From Inia geoffrensis (taxonomy: Eukaryota; Chordata; Mammalia; Artiodactyla; Iniidae): DNA of 64,000 bases. The DNA lies in NCBI GenBank assembly GCA_036417435.1, contig CM070904.1, positions 41,698,408-41,762,407 on the forward strand. The letters are read 5' to 3'. The stretch's first letter is position 1. Each line of letters starts with the position of its first letter. Of this stretch, positions 11,481-22,470 are shown in pieces. The position numbers and the translations under genes are program-made. The notes beneath the pieces were generated by a model that was not told the DNA's origin, did not search any database, and was given only the letters and a program-made list of their open reading frames with translations.

Positions 11481-11984
11481 CATGCTGAATGATTTTAAAT
11501 GGTTTAGACTGAAAGCTGTAACACTGTAGTTTGTTTGTATCTTGTTGTTTCTCAAAATAAGAGAATAACACAATAAATAGATCTTATTTATTTGCAATTT
11601 CCAAACTCAGAGAAATTCTATATAAAGGAGACATTTTTAAAATGCATTTGATCAGCGGCATAAATAGTGGGTATACTGTTTCCCTGTTGTTCACTGAAAT
11701 CCAAGCTGTTATATATTCTTTTCCTCTCTGTAGATTATTCAGATATAGTGACAAAGATGCAAATATTACCATTGTTCAATGTCAAATCAAGGCTAAAACA
11801 ACAGATGCTGTGCATTGGTTCCCACCAACTATGAGACAGACAGTAAAGGAGGTTAAACCTAATTCAGTCCTCCCCCACCATATCCTCTTCACCAATCAAA
11901 TATTAGCAAAGGAGAGCTCAAGTGCCATTCACTTCATTCAGTCAAAAAGCAGTATGTTTCTTCCTTCCCCTGTGAGTTAGGGTA
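11481..11984. other. Unique sequence, nothing recognised
   Basis: A 112-codon plus-strand frame (11642-11980) has no recognisable domain, and no splice-site context marks it as an exon. I regard it as chance. Confidence 0.5.
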
Positions 11985-12618
11985 TACATGATATTATCAG
12001 TGCATGCCAGACATTGTGAATTTTGTGTTGGTGGGTCTGACTATTTTCTTTTCCAGTTTCTTTAAATATTTTGGAGCTTTGTTCTGGGATGCAGCTAAAT
12101 CACTTGTTTTATCTTTTTGAGACTTGCTTTTAAATGTGTTACTTGGGGATAAAATAGCCCTTAATTGGGGGCTTTTGAAGACCCCTCTTGAGGCACATAT
12201 ATTAGGAGATATTTCCACTTTGGCTGCTTGGAAACAAACTACTTCTGGACTTGTATGTGCTCTGAGTATTATACGTCCTGCTGCTTTTTGATAATTCTTT
12301 GCTTGGTATTGGTAGTTCCTTCACATGTACTAATCAGTACTTAGGTAAAGACCTAAGGAAAACCCTCTGAAGAACTTTAGAATTAACTCTCTCTGAAGCT
12401 ATTTTGTCTCTAGTATTCTGCCCCATAAATTCTAGTGGTCTTGGTCTACCTGAAATTCAAATGTGTTTGCCTCAACTCAGAAAGACTGCCAGGCTCCATT
12501 TTGGTTCCCCTCCCTACATCATTGCCTGAAAATTCTCTCCAGTCTGTGGGCTGGGACAATCATAGGACTCATATTTGTTGGTACCTTTTCTCTGGAGGAT
12601 CATTGTTCTGCACTCTCT

Positions 12619-14126
12619 TGGTATGATAATCTCTAGGTCCATCCATGTTGCTGCAAATGGCATTATTTCATTCTTTTTTGTGGCTGAGTAATATTCCATT
12701 GTGTATATGCAACACATCTTTATACTTTATTTAGGTTGCTTCCATGTCTTGGCTATTGTAAATAGTGCTGCAATGAACACTGGGGTACATCTATCTTTTT
12801 GAATTATGGTCTTCTTCAGATATATGCCCAGGAGTGAGATTGCAGGATCATGTGGTAGCTCTATTTTTAGCTTTTTAAGGAACTTCCATACTGTTCTCCG
12901 TGGTGGCTGTACCAATTTACATTCCCACCAACAGTGGAGGAGAGTTCCCTTTTCTCCACATCCTTTTCAGAACTTATTATTTGTAAACTTCTTGATGATG
13001 GCCATTCTGACTGGTGTGAGGTGATACCTCATTGTAGTTTTGATTTGCATTTCTCTAATAATTAGAAATGTTGAGCATCTTTTCATGTGCCTGTTGTCCA
13101 TCTGTATGTATTCTTTGGAGAAATGTCTATTTAGATCTTCTGCCCATTTTTTGATTGGGTTGTTTGTTTTTTATTAAGCTGTATGAGCTGCTTGTATATT
13201 TTGGTGCTGAATCCCTTGTCAGTCCCATTGTTTGCAAATATTTCCTCCCATTCTGTAGGTTGTATTTACATTTTGTTTAATTTCCTTTGCTGTGCAAAAG
13301 CCTTTAAGTTTAATTAGGTCCCATTAGTTTATTTATTATTTATGACTGCATTGGGTCTTTGTTGCTGCGTGTGGGCTTTCTCTAGTTGTCACGAGTGTGG
13401 GCTACTCTTCATTGCAGTGTGTGGGCTTCTCACTGTGGTGGTTTCTCTTGTTGTGGAGCACAGGTTCTAGGCACGTGGGGTCAGTTAAGTGTGGCTCGCG
13501 GGCTCTAGAGCACAGGCTCAGTAGTTGTGGCACACGGGCTTAGCTGCTCTGTGGCATGTGGGATCTTCCCAGACCAGGGATCGAACCCACGTCCCCTGCG
13601 TTGACAGGCAGATTCTTAACCACTGCACCACCAGGGAAGTCCCCCATTCGTTTATTTTTGCTTTTATTTCCTTTGCTTTGGAGAAAGATCCAAAAAGCTA
13701 CTGCTGCTATTTATGTCGAAGAGTGTTCTTCCTATGTTTTCCTCTAGAAGTTTTACAGTGTCTGGTCTTACATTTAGGTCTTTAATCCATTTTGAGTTTA
13801 TTTTTGTGTATGGTTTTAGAGAATGTTCTAATTTCATTATTTTACATGTGGCTGTCCAGTTTTCTCAGCACCACTTATTTAAGACACTGTCTTTGCTACA
13901 TTGTATATTCTTGCCTCCTTTGTCACAGATTAATTGACCATAGGTGTGTGGGTTTATTTCTGGGCTTTCTATCCTGTTCCATTGATCTATGTGTCTGTTT
14001 TTGTGCCAGTGCCATACTGATTTGATGACTGTAGCTTTGTAGTATAGTCTGAAGTCAGGGCACCTGATTCCACTAGCTCCATTTTTCTTTCTCAAGATTG
14101 CTTTGGCTATTCAGGGTCTTTCGTGG
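12619..14126 (-). mobile_element. L1 fragment with target-site duplication but no 3' UTR or A tail
   Basis: Antisense ORF2 sequence from the 'MEYYSATKKNEI' C-terminal block (near 12660-12710) back to the middle of the C-terminal domain. It is flanked by a perfect 12 bp duplication TCTGCACTCTCT at 12607-12618 and 14127-14138. The host L1M is continuous across the join. On the L1 sense strand the element ends inside ORF2 with no poly(A), so both of its ends are truncated. It contains a SINE at 13335-13643. Confidence 0.85.
13335..13643 (-). mobile_element. CHR-type SINE inside the L1
   Basis: Longer SINE variant with 'tgtgggctttctctagttgt' units, ending in the head '...accactgcaccaccagggaa'. 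The L1 sequence on each side gives an imperfect duplication, ccattagtttattt at about 13321-13334 and ccattcgtttattt at about 13644-13657. It is therefore younger than the L1. Confidence 0.9.
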
Positions 14127-14309
14127 TCTGCACTCTCTGTTTTTCAATATCTGAAAAGTATCACTTCACATATTTTGTCTTCTTTAGTTGTTTAAGACAG
14201 GAGAGTGTCTTAGCTCTGTACCATAAATTGGATGGCTTCAAAAAGAGACATTTATTTCTCACAGCTCTGGAGGATGGGTAGTTTAACATCAAGATGCCAA
14301 GAGATTTAG

Positions 14310-14437
14310 TTTTATTTTTTTTTCTTTTGGCTGTGCCACGCGACTTGCAGGATCTTAGTTCCCTGACCAGGGATGGAACCCAGGCCCCAGCAGTGAGAGC
14401 ACCAAGTCCTAACCACTGGACCACCAGGGAATTCCCT
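14310..14437 (-). mobile_element. Short CHR-type SINE
   Basis: T-rich left end, then 'cttttggctgtgccacgcga', 'ttccctgaccagggatgga' and the head '...ccactggaccaccagggaat'. It interrupts the MLT1 LTR. Confidence 0.8.
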
Positions 14438-14564
14438 GTATTTGGTTCTTGGTGAGGACTCTCTTCCTAGCTTGCAGACAGCTGCCTCCTTGCTTTGTTC
14501 TCACATAGTGGGGATAGAGAGAGTAAGCAAGCTCTGGTCATTCTTCCTTTTCCTATAAGGACAC

Positions 14565-15011
14565 TGTGTGGCTGAACCTCACTGATTCCATTTGGTTAGC
14601 TCCATCTTAGGTCCCACAGCCCTATCCCCTGCCCTTTCTGCATGACTGAGTTACTCACAAGGAATGAGCCTTCAGTTGATATGAAAGCTGGAAGAATGCC
14701 TTTTGCTGATGCAGGTGGTTACCTCGGGGGAGGAAAAACCCCTGGTTCCCATTGGTGTGAATATGATTCTCCCTTAGTAGTCAGATCCTGTCTTTAGCTT
14801 TGGCCCTTTTAAATCCCCTTGTACCCCTTTTGGTGGTGTAGAATGCAGCTGTAAATGCTTCTAGATTGCAGTCCAACTGATCCTGCCTGTATGTGAGTTA
14901 CCCACAATAAACTTCAGAATTGCATTTTACAGAGTTGCCTGCTTCATTTTTTCAGACTTAAAGTTCCTTCTCAGTTTGGAGAATATTATTCAATATCTCT
15001 GCCCTACAACA
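14565..15011 (+). mobile_element. ERV solo LTR (about 447 bp)
   Basis: Begins TGTGTGGCTGAACC and ends CCCTACAACA, the TG...CA form of LTRs. It is flanked by GACAC (14560-14564) and GACAT (15012-15016), a five-base duplication with one mismatch. The order fits U3-R-U5, with a TATA-like 'ttttaaatcc' near 14808 and AATAAA at 14906-14911 about 100 bp before the 3' end. It interrupts the MaLR LTR. There is no internal retroviral sequence, so it is a solo LTR. The family is unassigned. Confidence 0.75.
14906..14911 (+). promoter_or_regulatory. LTR polyadenylation signal AATAAA
   Basis: Canonical hexamer inside the solo LTR, at the position expected for the end of its R region. Confidence 0.6.
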
Positions 15012-15145
15012 GACATGAATCCCATCAGGGGGTCCCTATTCTTATGACCTCATTTAAAAAGGTCCCACCTCCTAATACCATCACATTGAGGGTTAGGGCT
15101 TAAACATATGAATTTTAGTAAAACACATGCATTCAGTCCATATAG

Positions 15146-15959
15146 AGAGAAATTCAATCTTGCTACTCTTGATTGGGAGTGGAAGTTGTTCCTCTGCAAT
15201 TTTTAGTTACGTTATGTCCACTTGGATTTGGTCAAAAACTAGGTGTTGGTCAGAACATAAGTACAGATAGCTTTGCTTTCCACTCATCCCTATTTTAGGC
15301 CACAATAAATCAGTCCAAAGATCACAAATTTTAAAAATTTATTTTAAAGGATCCGGAACATCTTGTGGGAGAAAAAAGCCAATACTTAGAGGATGTAGGA
15401 CTTACGTCAAACACCTGTATTCTTTTGACATCACACCCAGAAGTTTTACACCCTTTTGATAAAGCCTTACTTAAATAAGATGAAAGATATTTTATCATGC
15501 AGATTTCTTCTCAAGTATTCATTCATATTTCAAATATATTTGAATAAAAAAGACAGTCACACTGTAAAATAGGTGTGGTGGTCTATATACAGAAAACAGC
15601 TGGCTTATTGATAAGCAGGCTGGTTAGGAAATGAGGTCCCACGTCCAGCCAAATTGCTTGAGAGTAATTTAAAGGCCAAACACAATCAAATAAAAATATC
15701 AGGGCTATTCACTGTGTACAGCTAAGAAAGACAACAAATAAAAACTAATTTCAGAGTACTTATCAGGCATTCAGACCTGGAAGACGTATCTGCAGTGAGT
15801 CAGAATAACAGGGAAAGGCTGTAGTTGTAGTTTGCATTCAGTAAATCAGTGGCTTGTGCAGCCTTTATAATTCAGGAGAACCCCTGTGTGAGTTTTGAAA
15901 GCCCCCAACATTTCAAAGGCCCATCTTTTTCTTCATATATGCTATGACACAGAAGTCCT
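15146..15959. other. Unique sequence, nothing recognised
   Basis: AT-rich, with no long open frame, transposon landmark or simple repeat. It is one of the longer apparently unique stretches in the left half. Confidence 0.6.
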
Positions 15960-16290
15960 GTTTTGCCACACATTTACTGACTACTTCAAGCAAAGCAATG
16001 TGTGCCGATTATGGGATGTACAATGAGAAGCAACAGCAGTCCTATATCTGATGGATAAGGAGATTTAAAACAGTATGTCCAAATATTTACAACCCAAGGC
16101 ACTGTGGGTTATATCCCGCAAGGATGGTCTGAAAAAGAATGTATAAGGGAAGACAGCTTACCTGAACTAGTCTGTAAGGGAAGCTTTCGTAGAGAAGGTA
16201 GCCTTTAAATCAGATGGTGGAATGTGGGCAGGATTTCTGTAGGAGGAGTTAGGAGTGGGGTGGGAACTTACTAAGGGTAGAGGCAGCAAA
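15960..16290 (-). mobile_element. Possible antisense L2 3'-end remnant
   Basis: 'tttactgactacttcaagca' and 'aaggagatttaaaacagtat', then 'gagaaggtagcctttaaatc', follow the antisense order of the L2 3' region. The match is weak throughout. Confidence 0.4.
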
Positions 16291-16726
16291 CCATAAGGTG
16301 GTGATTTAAAAGGGTAAGTCCCTTGGTGTACCTAGAAGGTCAACCAGGAGGACTAATGGCAGAAACATCTGGAGAGAAAAGCTGGTCACAGGGTTATAAT
16401 GAACTCTACATGATAGACGAAAAGGTAGCTGTGGCAAGCTAGGCCACCTCTGCCTTCCCTCCTCTAATACATCCGGGTTCAGGACCAAGTTCACAGCTTC
16501 ACGTGGTATGGATTAAGGAACAGGAGTCACTGGGAAGCTTCAGTAAGCCAAAGGTAAGCAAGGGGAAAGAAGCCAGGCAGTCCCTGGTACTCCCTTCATG
16601 CCGCAGAGAATTGTATTGGGGTCAAGGCAGTGCTGAACTTGCCCAGTTTCTATGCACCAGTCAGCAGATTACTTCCCGCTGTTACTCTCACTTCTTACAG
16701 GATGAGTATGGGAAACTAGCCCATCA
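16291..16726. other. Unique sequence, nothing recognised
   Basis: Frames of 62 and 78 codons overlap on opposite strands without a recognisable domain. No repeat is identified. Confidence 0.5.
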
Positions 16727-16731
16727 GTGGA

Positions 16732-17161
16732 TGTATTAGTCAGGGTTCTCCAGAGAAACAGAATCCATAGGATATATATATATAAAGATTCAGTATGAAG
16801 AATTGACTTATATGATAATGGAGGCTGAGAAGTCCCATTATCTGCCATCTGCAAGCTGGAGACCCAGGAAAATCAGTGGTGTAATCCCGGTCCAAGGGCA
16901 GGAGAAGATTGATGTCCCAGCTCAAGCAACCAGGCAGGAAGCAAAAAGGATGGATTTCTACTTTCTCTGCCTTTTTGTTCTCTCCAGGCCCTTGACAGAA
17001 TGGGTGATGCCTCCATACTGGGGAGGGCCATTTGCTCTACTGAGTCCACTGATTCAAATATCCTTCTCAGTCGGAAGCACCCTCACCGACACACCCAGAA
17101 ATAATTTTAACCTGGGTACCTCATGGCCCAGTCAAGCAGACACATAAAATTAAGCATCACA
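16732..17161 (-). mobile_element. MLT2-type ERVL solo LTR, antisense
   Basis: The plus strand starts TGTATTAGTCAGGGTTCTCC and ends 'cataaaattaagcatcaca', the complement of the TGTGATG(C/G)TTAATTTTATG start of this LTR group. It is flanked by a perfect 5 bp duplication GTGGA at 16727-16731 and 17162-17166, the size known for ERVL integrations. The AT tract near 16773-16784 is the complement of the TATA-rich part near the LTR's 3' end. Confidence 0.9.
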
Positions 17162-17166
17162 GTGGA

Positions 17167-17689
17167 TAAATGCTCAGATTGCCTGTCATATTGAGTCTGA
17201 ATGAATTTGTGGTGCCAGCTATTTATAGGAAGCATCTGGGGAAGGCAGATAGCCGGGATTTGGAGTCCTTGGGACCTATGAGGTGTTGCTGTATCCTCTG
17301 TGGGAAGGGGAAACCATATGGGAGGCTGAGTTTCGATGGAGGTCTCAAGTCCCAGCTAGCTGCCAGGGTTACTTTGGGGCAATTCTGCTTATTATATCAT
17401 CAAAGGATTGGAATTAAGTGGGTTAACAGATGTTACAAGTCCAAACATCTTCAAGTGCCAAACAGAATAAAAGAGTAAAGGAAGTAATGGGGTTTGTGAC
17501 ATAACGGAAAGAGAAAGAACATTCAGTGTTAAAACTGTAAACACACACACATGCACACACACATACACACACACACACACACATTCATCCTGTTCAGGCC
17601 TTTAACACTCCGTGTCCTGATTTTGCCAGTAGCAGTTGCTGATACTAATATAGGTAGTCGGGCTCCGAAATCAAAGAGATAATTGAGGA
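17167..17689. other. Unique sequence with an (AC)n tract
   Basis: No gene is supported; the 102-codon frame at 17170-17478 has no recognisable domain. An interrupted (AC)n microsatellite lies at about 17540-17582. Confidence 0.6.
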
Positions 17690-17970
17690 GACTACTGAAT
17701 TACACCAAACAAGATATCGGACAGTGACAATGAAAATGGGGGAGGGAGTGTAGATATTAGCCAAGAACCTGAATAGCAAAGGTCAACAGAATTTGCTGAC
17801 CCATCAGAGGAGTGAAAAAGAGGGAAGAGTCAAGGATGACTCAACTCATGAAAACAGGTGACTAAGAACATGACAGTATCATTAAGAGCACTAAGAAATT
17901 TAGAAGAAGAGCTGGTTTTGTGAGAAGTGGGCAATAATCTGGGTTTTAGACATGTGAGATTTGAGGAGTC
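17690..17970 (-). mobile_element. L2 fragment, antisense
   Basis: Contains 'caacagaatttgctgaccca', 'gagtcaaggatgactcaact' and 'gggttttagacatgtgagat', the antisense order of the L2 ORF2 region. Its neighbour is an antisense MIR. Confidence 0.65.
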
Positions 17971-18190
17971 AACCAGAATACCTAGAACACGTTCTGTACA
18001 CCAGGCACTCTGCCAAGCAATTGCTATAAAATATCCATTTAGTGCTTACAATTATTCTATACACTACAAACTATTATTATTACCTCCTGTTTTATTGGGG
18101 GAAAAATGAAGACTTAGAGAAATTAAAGTGATTTGCTAATTATACCGTTCATCTATCAAAGCCCAAACAACAACAACAAAGTCTTTCTGA
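17971..18190 (-). mobile_element. MIR remnant, antisense
   Basis: 'gtacaccaggcactctgcca', 'ttattattacctcctgtttt' and 'gaagacttagagaaattaaa' follow the antisense MIR core and tail order. Confidence 0.65.
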
Positions 18191-18559
18191 TGCCAAAGCT
18201 AATCAACCACTAAATAAATAAATACACAAGTTCCAAACAAAAGGCCAGATCTCAAGCTCCATCTGAAGGGACGGACAGAGAGAAGCCCTGCCTACCCTAT
18301 CATGAGAGAAACTACAGGGAGAAACTGAAGTTGTTTGAAGGGAACATATAGCAATCAAGAGAAAGATGGCCATGAACAAAATGTTGAGATAGTCGAATCT
18401 GGGTGGACAGCAGGAAGGAGGAAAGAGTAAGAACATGCAGAAGGAGAGGAAACCAGAAGACAGAAGTGGGTCTGAGTCACAGAAATAAATTTCAAGAAAA
18501 ATCCATAATTCACAGTGTAAATTCTTGCCGGGGAGAACAACAAGTGGAAGGGTATTGGA
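18191..18559. other. Unique sequence, nothing recognised
   Basis: Purine-rich plus strand with overlapping short frames only, and no repeat landmark. Confidence 0.5.
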
Positions 18560-18770
18560 AACTTTGGGATAACAATGACAAATACTTAAAGGTGCTTATT
18601 ATACGTCAGGAACTGTTTGAACTACTTTCTACATATTAATTGGATAATAATCACAAGCTTATTATCCCATTTTACAGATCGAAAACTGATGTAGAGAGAA
18701 GCAATCACCAAAGTCAGCCAACTAGTAAGTGGCGGAGCTGCAATGCCACCCACAGAGTCTGGTACAAGCA
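18560..18770 (-). mobile_element. MIR remnant, antisense
   Basis: 'ttattatcccattttacaga', 'gtcagccaactagtaagtgg' and 'cggagctgcaatgcca' match antisense MIR order, including the conserved core. Confidence 0.8.
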
Positions 18771-19264
18771 CGTACATCCTTCTCCATCATGCCACACTTT
18801 CAGGAGAATGGCACTTGCGCTGACCAGACTATAGCATGTTTAAAGCAAACGGTTAAGTAAGTGATAGCTTTTCCCATCTGGATATGTAGTGGCGGTTTAC
18901 AGAATAACCTGGCTTTCATTCTTCCTTTTCTGCATTCTTTCCTTTCCAATCCTAAAAAAGTACTTCCAGGAGTCCAGGCAAGGTCAGTGTACTTGTGTTG
19001 CCATGGCAACACGCAGCTTCTGTGGCCCTGGGGCTGCTAGATCTTGACAAATGGGCTGAGACCTCAAAGGCCAGGACCATCACTACTGCGAGGGCTTCTT
19101 TGACTGTTTGCCACTTTCCTTTTGGCATATTCTCCCCAAAAGAGAGAATCCAAGTGGAACCATATGTTTGATAAGAGGAAGCAGAGAGGACAGTGGAGAA
19201 GAACAAGGGGTCTGAGTCAGTGCTGAACAAGAGGAGGTCCCGACATCAAACCTCTTTCATTAGG
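18771..19264. other. Unique sequence, nothing recognised
   Basis: A 92-codon minus-strand frame lies at 18952-19230. No conserved domain or splice context can be seen. Confidence 0.5.
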
Positions 19265-19918
19265 TGTCAGGCCCTTGCTCCTTGTTTTGCTTGCGTTACA
19301 TAGCTCATGCTACATACATGTTGAACCTTATTTGTGCAGGATGGCAGAAAGGCACCAAAGGAAAGGAAAGATTGTAAACAACACGCACCAATCCTCTGTC
19401 TTGCCAAAGACCCTCCTTGACCAAACGCCAGCCAGGCTCCTCCGAGCCGTCTTCTCCACGAGACCTCAACCTTGGCCTATAAAGACCTGAACAAGCACTA
19501 ACATAGTTGTAATAGCTCAAGGCCACATCCGTAGTGTGACCTGAGCTCCCATTACAGTGCCTGCCTAAGAAAACTCAAGACTGCTAAAAGAATTTACTGT
19601 TCGTTCCAGCCAACACCTGAAGATTTGGCCCCTGCCTCCTGGGCTCTGTGGGACTGCAGAAGTCCAAGTTCAAGAAGCTCCAGTTAGCAAACCCAGTTGG
19701 GTTTCACGTGGACCGGCCCCTTCTTGCTTGTTGTCATTTTCTACTGACTCTACTGAGCCCCCCCTCACCCCCTGCTAATCCTTCATCCTCCCCTTCAAAC
19801 ACCCAGTCATAAGTCAGAAGTCGAGTTCGGTTCATGTTGGACTCTGCTTTTGCAACAGTTACCAGAGATTAAAAGCTATCCCTACACTTCTAACTAGTGT
19901 CTGGCTTTCTCTCTGACA
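19265..19918 (+). mobile_element. Probable ERV1-like solo LTR
   Basis: Starts TGTCAGGCCC and ends 'ctttctctctgaca'. It has a TATA-like 'cctataaagacc' near 19477 and an ATTAAA polyadenylation-type signal at 19868-19873, followed by a U5-like 'gtgtctggctttctct'. Layout and length fit a gammaretrovirus-like LTR. No clean target-site duplication is visible, so the left boundary may be wrong. Confidence 0.5.
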
Positions 19919-20366
19919 ATCTCCACAGAAATATCCTCTCCAGAGCCTTTAATTTCCCTATTCATTAGTTCCTCTGCATTTTCGCATTTTAGCCCATTAG
20001 CAGGAGCAAAAGTGGGAGTGAAATTATCCTGGGAGCATTGAAAGGGCTCTGGCTCCAGAGAGGGACAGACTAGGATTTAAATAACTGCTCTTATCATCTT
20101 GGAGCCCCAAAGCCCTAAATTCCTCATCTGTGATTTTGCTGAACTTGTGGCCTCCACACCTCCCCACCTGCTTTTTGTTTAATATGTCACATTCTTCTGC
20201 CATCGGCTCAGCAATGGTTCCATTGATGGAGGACATGTACGGAGGGGAAGAAAGCAGACCAGAGCAGCGGAGCCGGGGTCACTGCCCTTTCTTGCTGGGC
20301 CATGGAGGTGAGCATGGAGAGACATTGGTCCTTGAAACTGGTGTTGGAAGAACTAAAAGCAACTCT
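19919..20366. other. Unique sequence, nothing recognised
   Basis: Relatively GC-balanced, with overlapping frames of 63-103 codons on both strands. No domain, splice site pair or repeat is identified. Confidence 0.5.
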
Positions 20367-20374
20367 GTCTACAT

Positions 20375-20543
20375 CAGTGGTTCCCAAACTTTGCTGCACG
20401 TTGGAATCACCTGTGCATGTTTGAAAACTATGGATGCCTAGTTACCTTATCCAGACATTCTGATTAAACCAGGATGAGATGGGCATCTGAATTTTGAAGT
20501 TCCCCAGGTGATTCTGATATGCAGCCACGTTTGGGGACCACTG
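20375..20543 (+). mobile_element. MER5A-like non-autonomous hAT DNA transposon
   Basis: Begins CAGTGGTTCCCAAACTTTGC and ends ACGTTTGGGGACCACTG, which are terminal inverted repeats. Flanked by an 8 bp duplication with one mismatch: GTCTACAT at 20367-20374 and GTCTACGT at 20544-20551. The 8 bp size is the hAT signature. At 169 bp it has no coding capacity. It is a long-dead mammalian element. Confidence 0.9.
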
Positions 20544-20679
20544 GTCTACGTCACACACAGCTCCTTAGGCAGCTATGGTAACATTACGAACAGGCCATAA
20601 ATTTTCAAAAATTTTATGCCTGGAACTCTCAGTGATAAAAGTAATAGTCGCGGTAGCAGCCTCACGGACTGCTTCATAG

Positions 20680-20885
20680 GTAACAAGTGTTTCACATTCA
20701 TTCATTCATGTAACAACCCTGAGGTAGATATTATTCCTCAATTTTATAAATGGGGAATCTGTGTCTCAAATATCTTAAAAAACATGATTCAAACTTACAA
20801 GGTAGGTAAAGAATGGGGGCAGGATCTGAACACACGATTCACCCCAAAGCTGTTAGTCTTAACCACTATATCATACTGCCCCTAC
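20680..20885 (-). mobile_element. MIR remnant, antisense
   Basis: 'caaccctgaggtagatatta', 'ttttataaatggggaatctg' and 'cttaaccactatatcatact' are the antisense MIR core and tRNA-like end. Confidence 0.8.
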
Positions 20886-21559
20886 CCAGGACTCCTTGTT
20901 CTAGGTGCTTGACAAGTAGCTTTGAACATGCAGCCTAGAGACTGCCCAGAAAAGGGTTTGGCCCAGGGAACACTGGGTCCAACAAACACATTTATTCAAG
21001 TTGGCATGGTGGTCTTTTTCTCTCTGGATCTACTATGATACCATGCTGTTTGAGTGATCTTCCTGACCCCTAAATCTCTTAGCAACAGTGGTCAACAATC
21101 TGGCTTGGTCAACTGGGGACTGAGCTTACAGGAGACACAGCAGTGTCAGGGTCAAAACTGATGAGTTCTAAAGGTCAACAGAAATCCTGGGAAACAGATA
21201 GTAAAGAATATGGGAGGAAAGGAAGAGGAAAATAAAAATGTGTTAATTCAGCAAGTCTTGGTACATGAGAAATAGCAACAATGATGGGGATACTGCTTGA
21301 TTCCAGAGACAAGGCTGTCCATGTGGAAGACAATTTCAAGCAGATGAACTGGGCTTGAAGCAGGGACTTTAGTGGTCATGGCAGGTGGGGATGTATTGAC
21401 ACAGATTTTCTAATCTTCATTCTATTTATTTTGTATGAATGTGTGAATGATATGTGTCCAGAACAAAGAGAACTTCATAAATGAACACTACGAAGCACCA
21501 CAAGTGGGAATATATATTTGGGCAGTGTCATCTGCTAGACAGTCCTTAAAGAGGCTGGC
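20886..21559. other. Unique sequence, nothing recognised
   Basis: No long open frame on either strand and no repeat landmark. Confidence 0.55.
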
Positions 21560-21735
21560 CCAACACTTGCTAGTTGTGTGATGCTGGGCAAGTGACCTAA
21601 ATGTTCTGAGCCTTTGTTTTCTTGTCTGTAAAGTGAGGACATGATTTCCTCTCATTAATCTGTTGTTGGATTAAGTAAGATAATGGCATAAACACCTCGC
21701 CCATTACCTGGCACACAGCATGAGTTCCACACATG
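21560..21735 (+). mobile_element. MIR remnant, sense
   Basis: 'ttgctagttgtgtgatgctg', 'ggcaagtgacctaaatgttc', 'cttgtctgtaaagtgaggac' and 'cccattacctggcacacagc' follow MIR sense order. Confidence 0.85.
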
Positions 21736-22254
21736 CTGCTTTCCTCACCTTCCTGTATCATTCTGTCCTTTTATCTCTGGAATAGAAACATAGTCAAACA
21801 TTTTTGTAATGTGCAGCAGGTTCCGAATCACATTTAAAAACATTGCAGGCGATTAAATGTAATGGTATATATAAAAGTGTTTGGAAAATTATCAAATGCT
21901 AAATGACTCTAAGGTATCATTATTTTAGTTACATAATTACACACGAGCAGATTCTATCTCAAGGCTCTGACTACCACCTCCTGCTGCTGACTCTGAAATC
22001 TGCATTTCTAGGACAAATGCCTCAAGGCCCCTCTTCCCTGGGGACATTCACTCATCTCCATTTTACATTTCCAAAAACGGACTGATCACTTTCCCTCCAA
22101 GTGCTTCTTCCTCTTCCTACCACTCCGACTGGTTCTTGGAACAGATTTATCCTCTCTGTCTTTAGGTGAAGGAAGGACAGGGTGATGGAATGAGCTGGAG
22201 AAGGATGGCTGTGGAATCAGACGTCACAGTTTGCAATTCTGGAGAGGCAGAACA
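21736..22254. other. Unique sequence, nothing recognised
   Basis: No convincing gene or repeat. 'tctgactaccacctcctgct' and neighbouring text show no family signature. Confidence 0.5.
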
Positions 22255-22470
22255 GCACATGGTGAATATCATATGTTCTGGAACCTAAAGCATTGACTCA
22301 AATGCCAGCCTCACCTCTCACAAGCTGGTGACCTCAGACAAGCTACCTGACATCCCTATGCCTCAGCCGCCCCACCTGTGGAAAGGGGCTAGTAATAATA
22401 GCATCACCTCCGAGGGTTGTGGTGACGATTAACTGAGCTAACACAGCATAACTGCTTACAATTATTATTA
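22255..22470 (+). mobile_element. MIR remnant, sense
   Basis: 'gacctcagacaagctacctg', 'gccgccccacctgtggaaag' and 'gagggttgtggtgacgatta' follow MIR sense order. A second, weaker MIR-like piece may follow at 22480-22615. Confidence 0.8.

Larger units (their letters stand above)
11985..14200 (-). mobile_element. Old L1M 3' UTR, antisense, split by a younger L1
   Basis: The left piece (11985-12618) has the antisense order of an L1M 3' UTR: 'ggagctttgttctgggatgc', 'gagacttgcttttaaatgtg', 'tactaatcagtacttaggta', 'cctcaactcagaaagactgc' and 'ggctgggacaatcatagg'. Homology resumes after the inserted element at 14127 with 'caatatctgaaaagtatcac' and 'cacatattttgtcttcttta'. The two pieces join at a 12 bp duplicated target. 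Confidence 0.75.
14205..15145 (-). mobile_element. MLT1-type MaLR LTR, antisense, split twice
   Basis: Pieces at 14205-14309, 14440-14564 and 15012-15145 follow antisense MaLR order. These are 'gagacatttatttctcacag', then 'cagctgcctccttgctttgt' and 'ttcctataaggacac', then 'cttatgacctcatttaaaaa', 'cctcctaataccatcacatt' and 'aaacatatgaattttag'. Removing the two internal insertions restores the expected order, which supports the nesting. Confidence 0.8.

Noticed and set aside
14565..15011. Provirus with coding capacity
   Set aside because: Only one LTR is present, between a short target duplication, and no internal retroviral sequence follows; it is a solo LTR.
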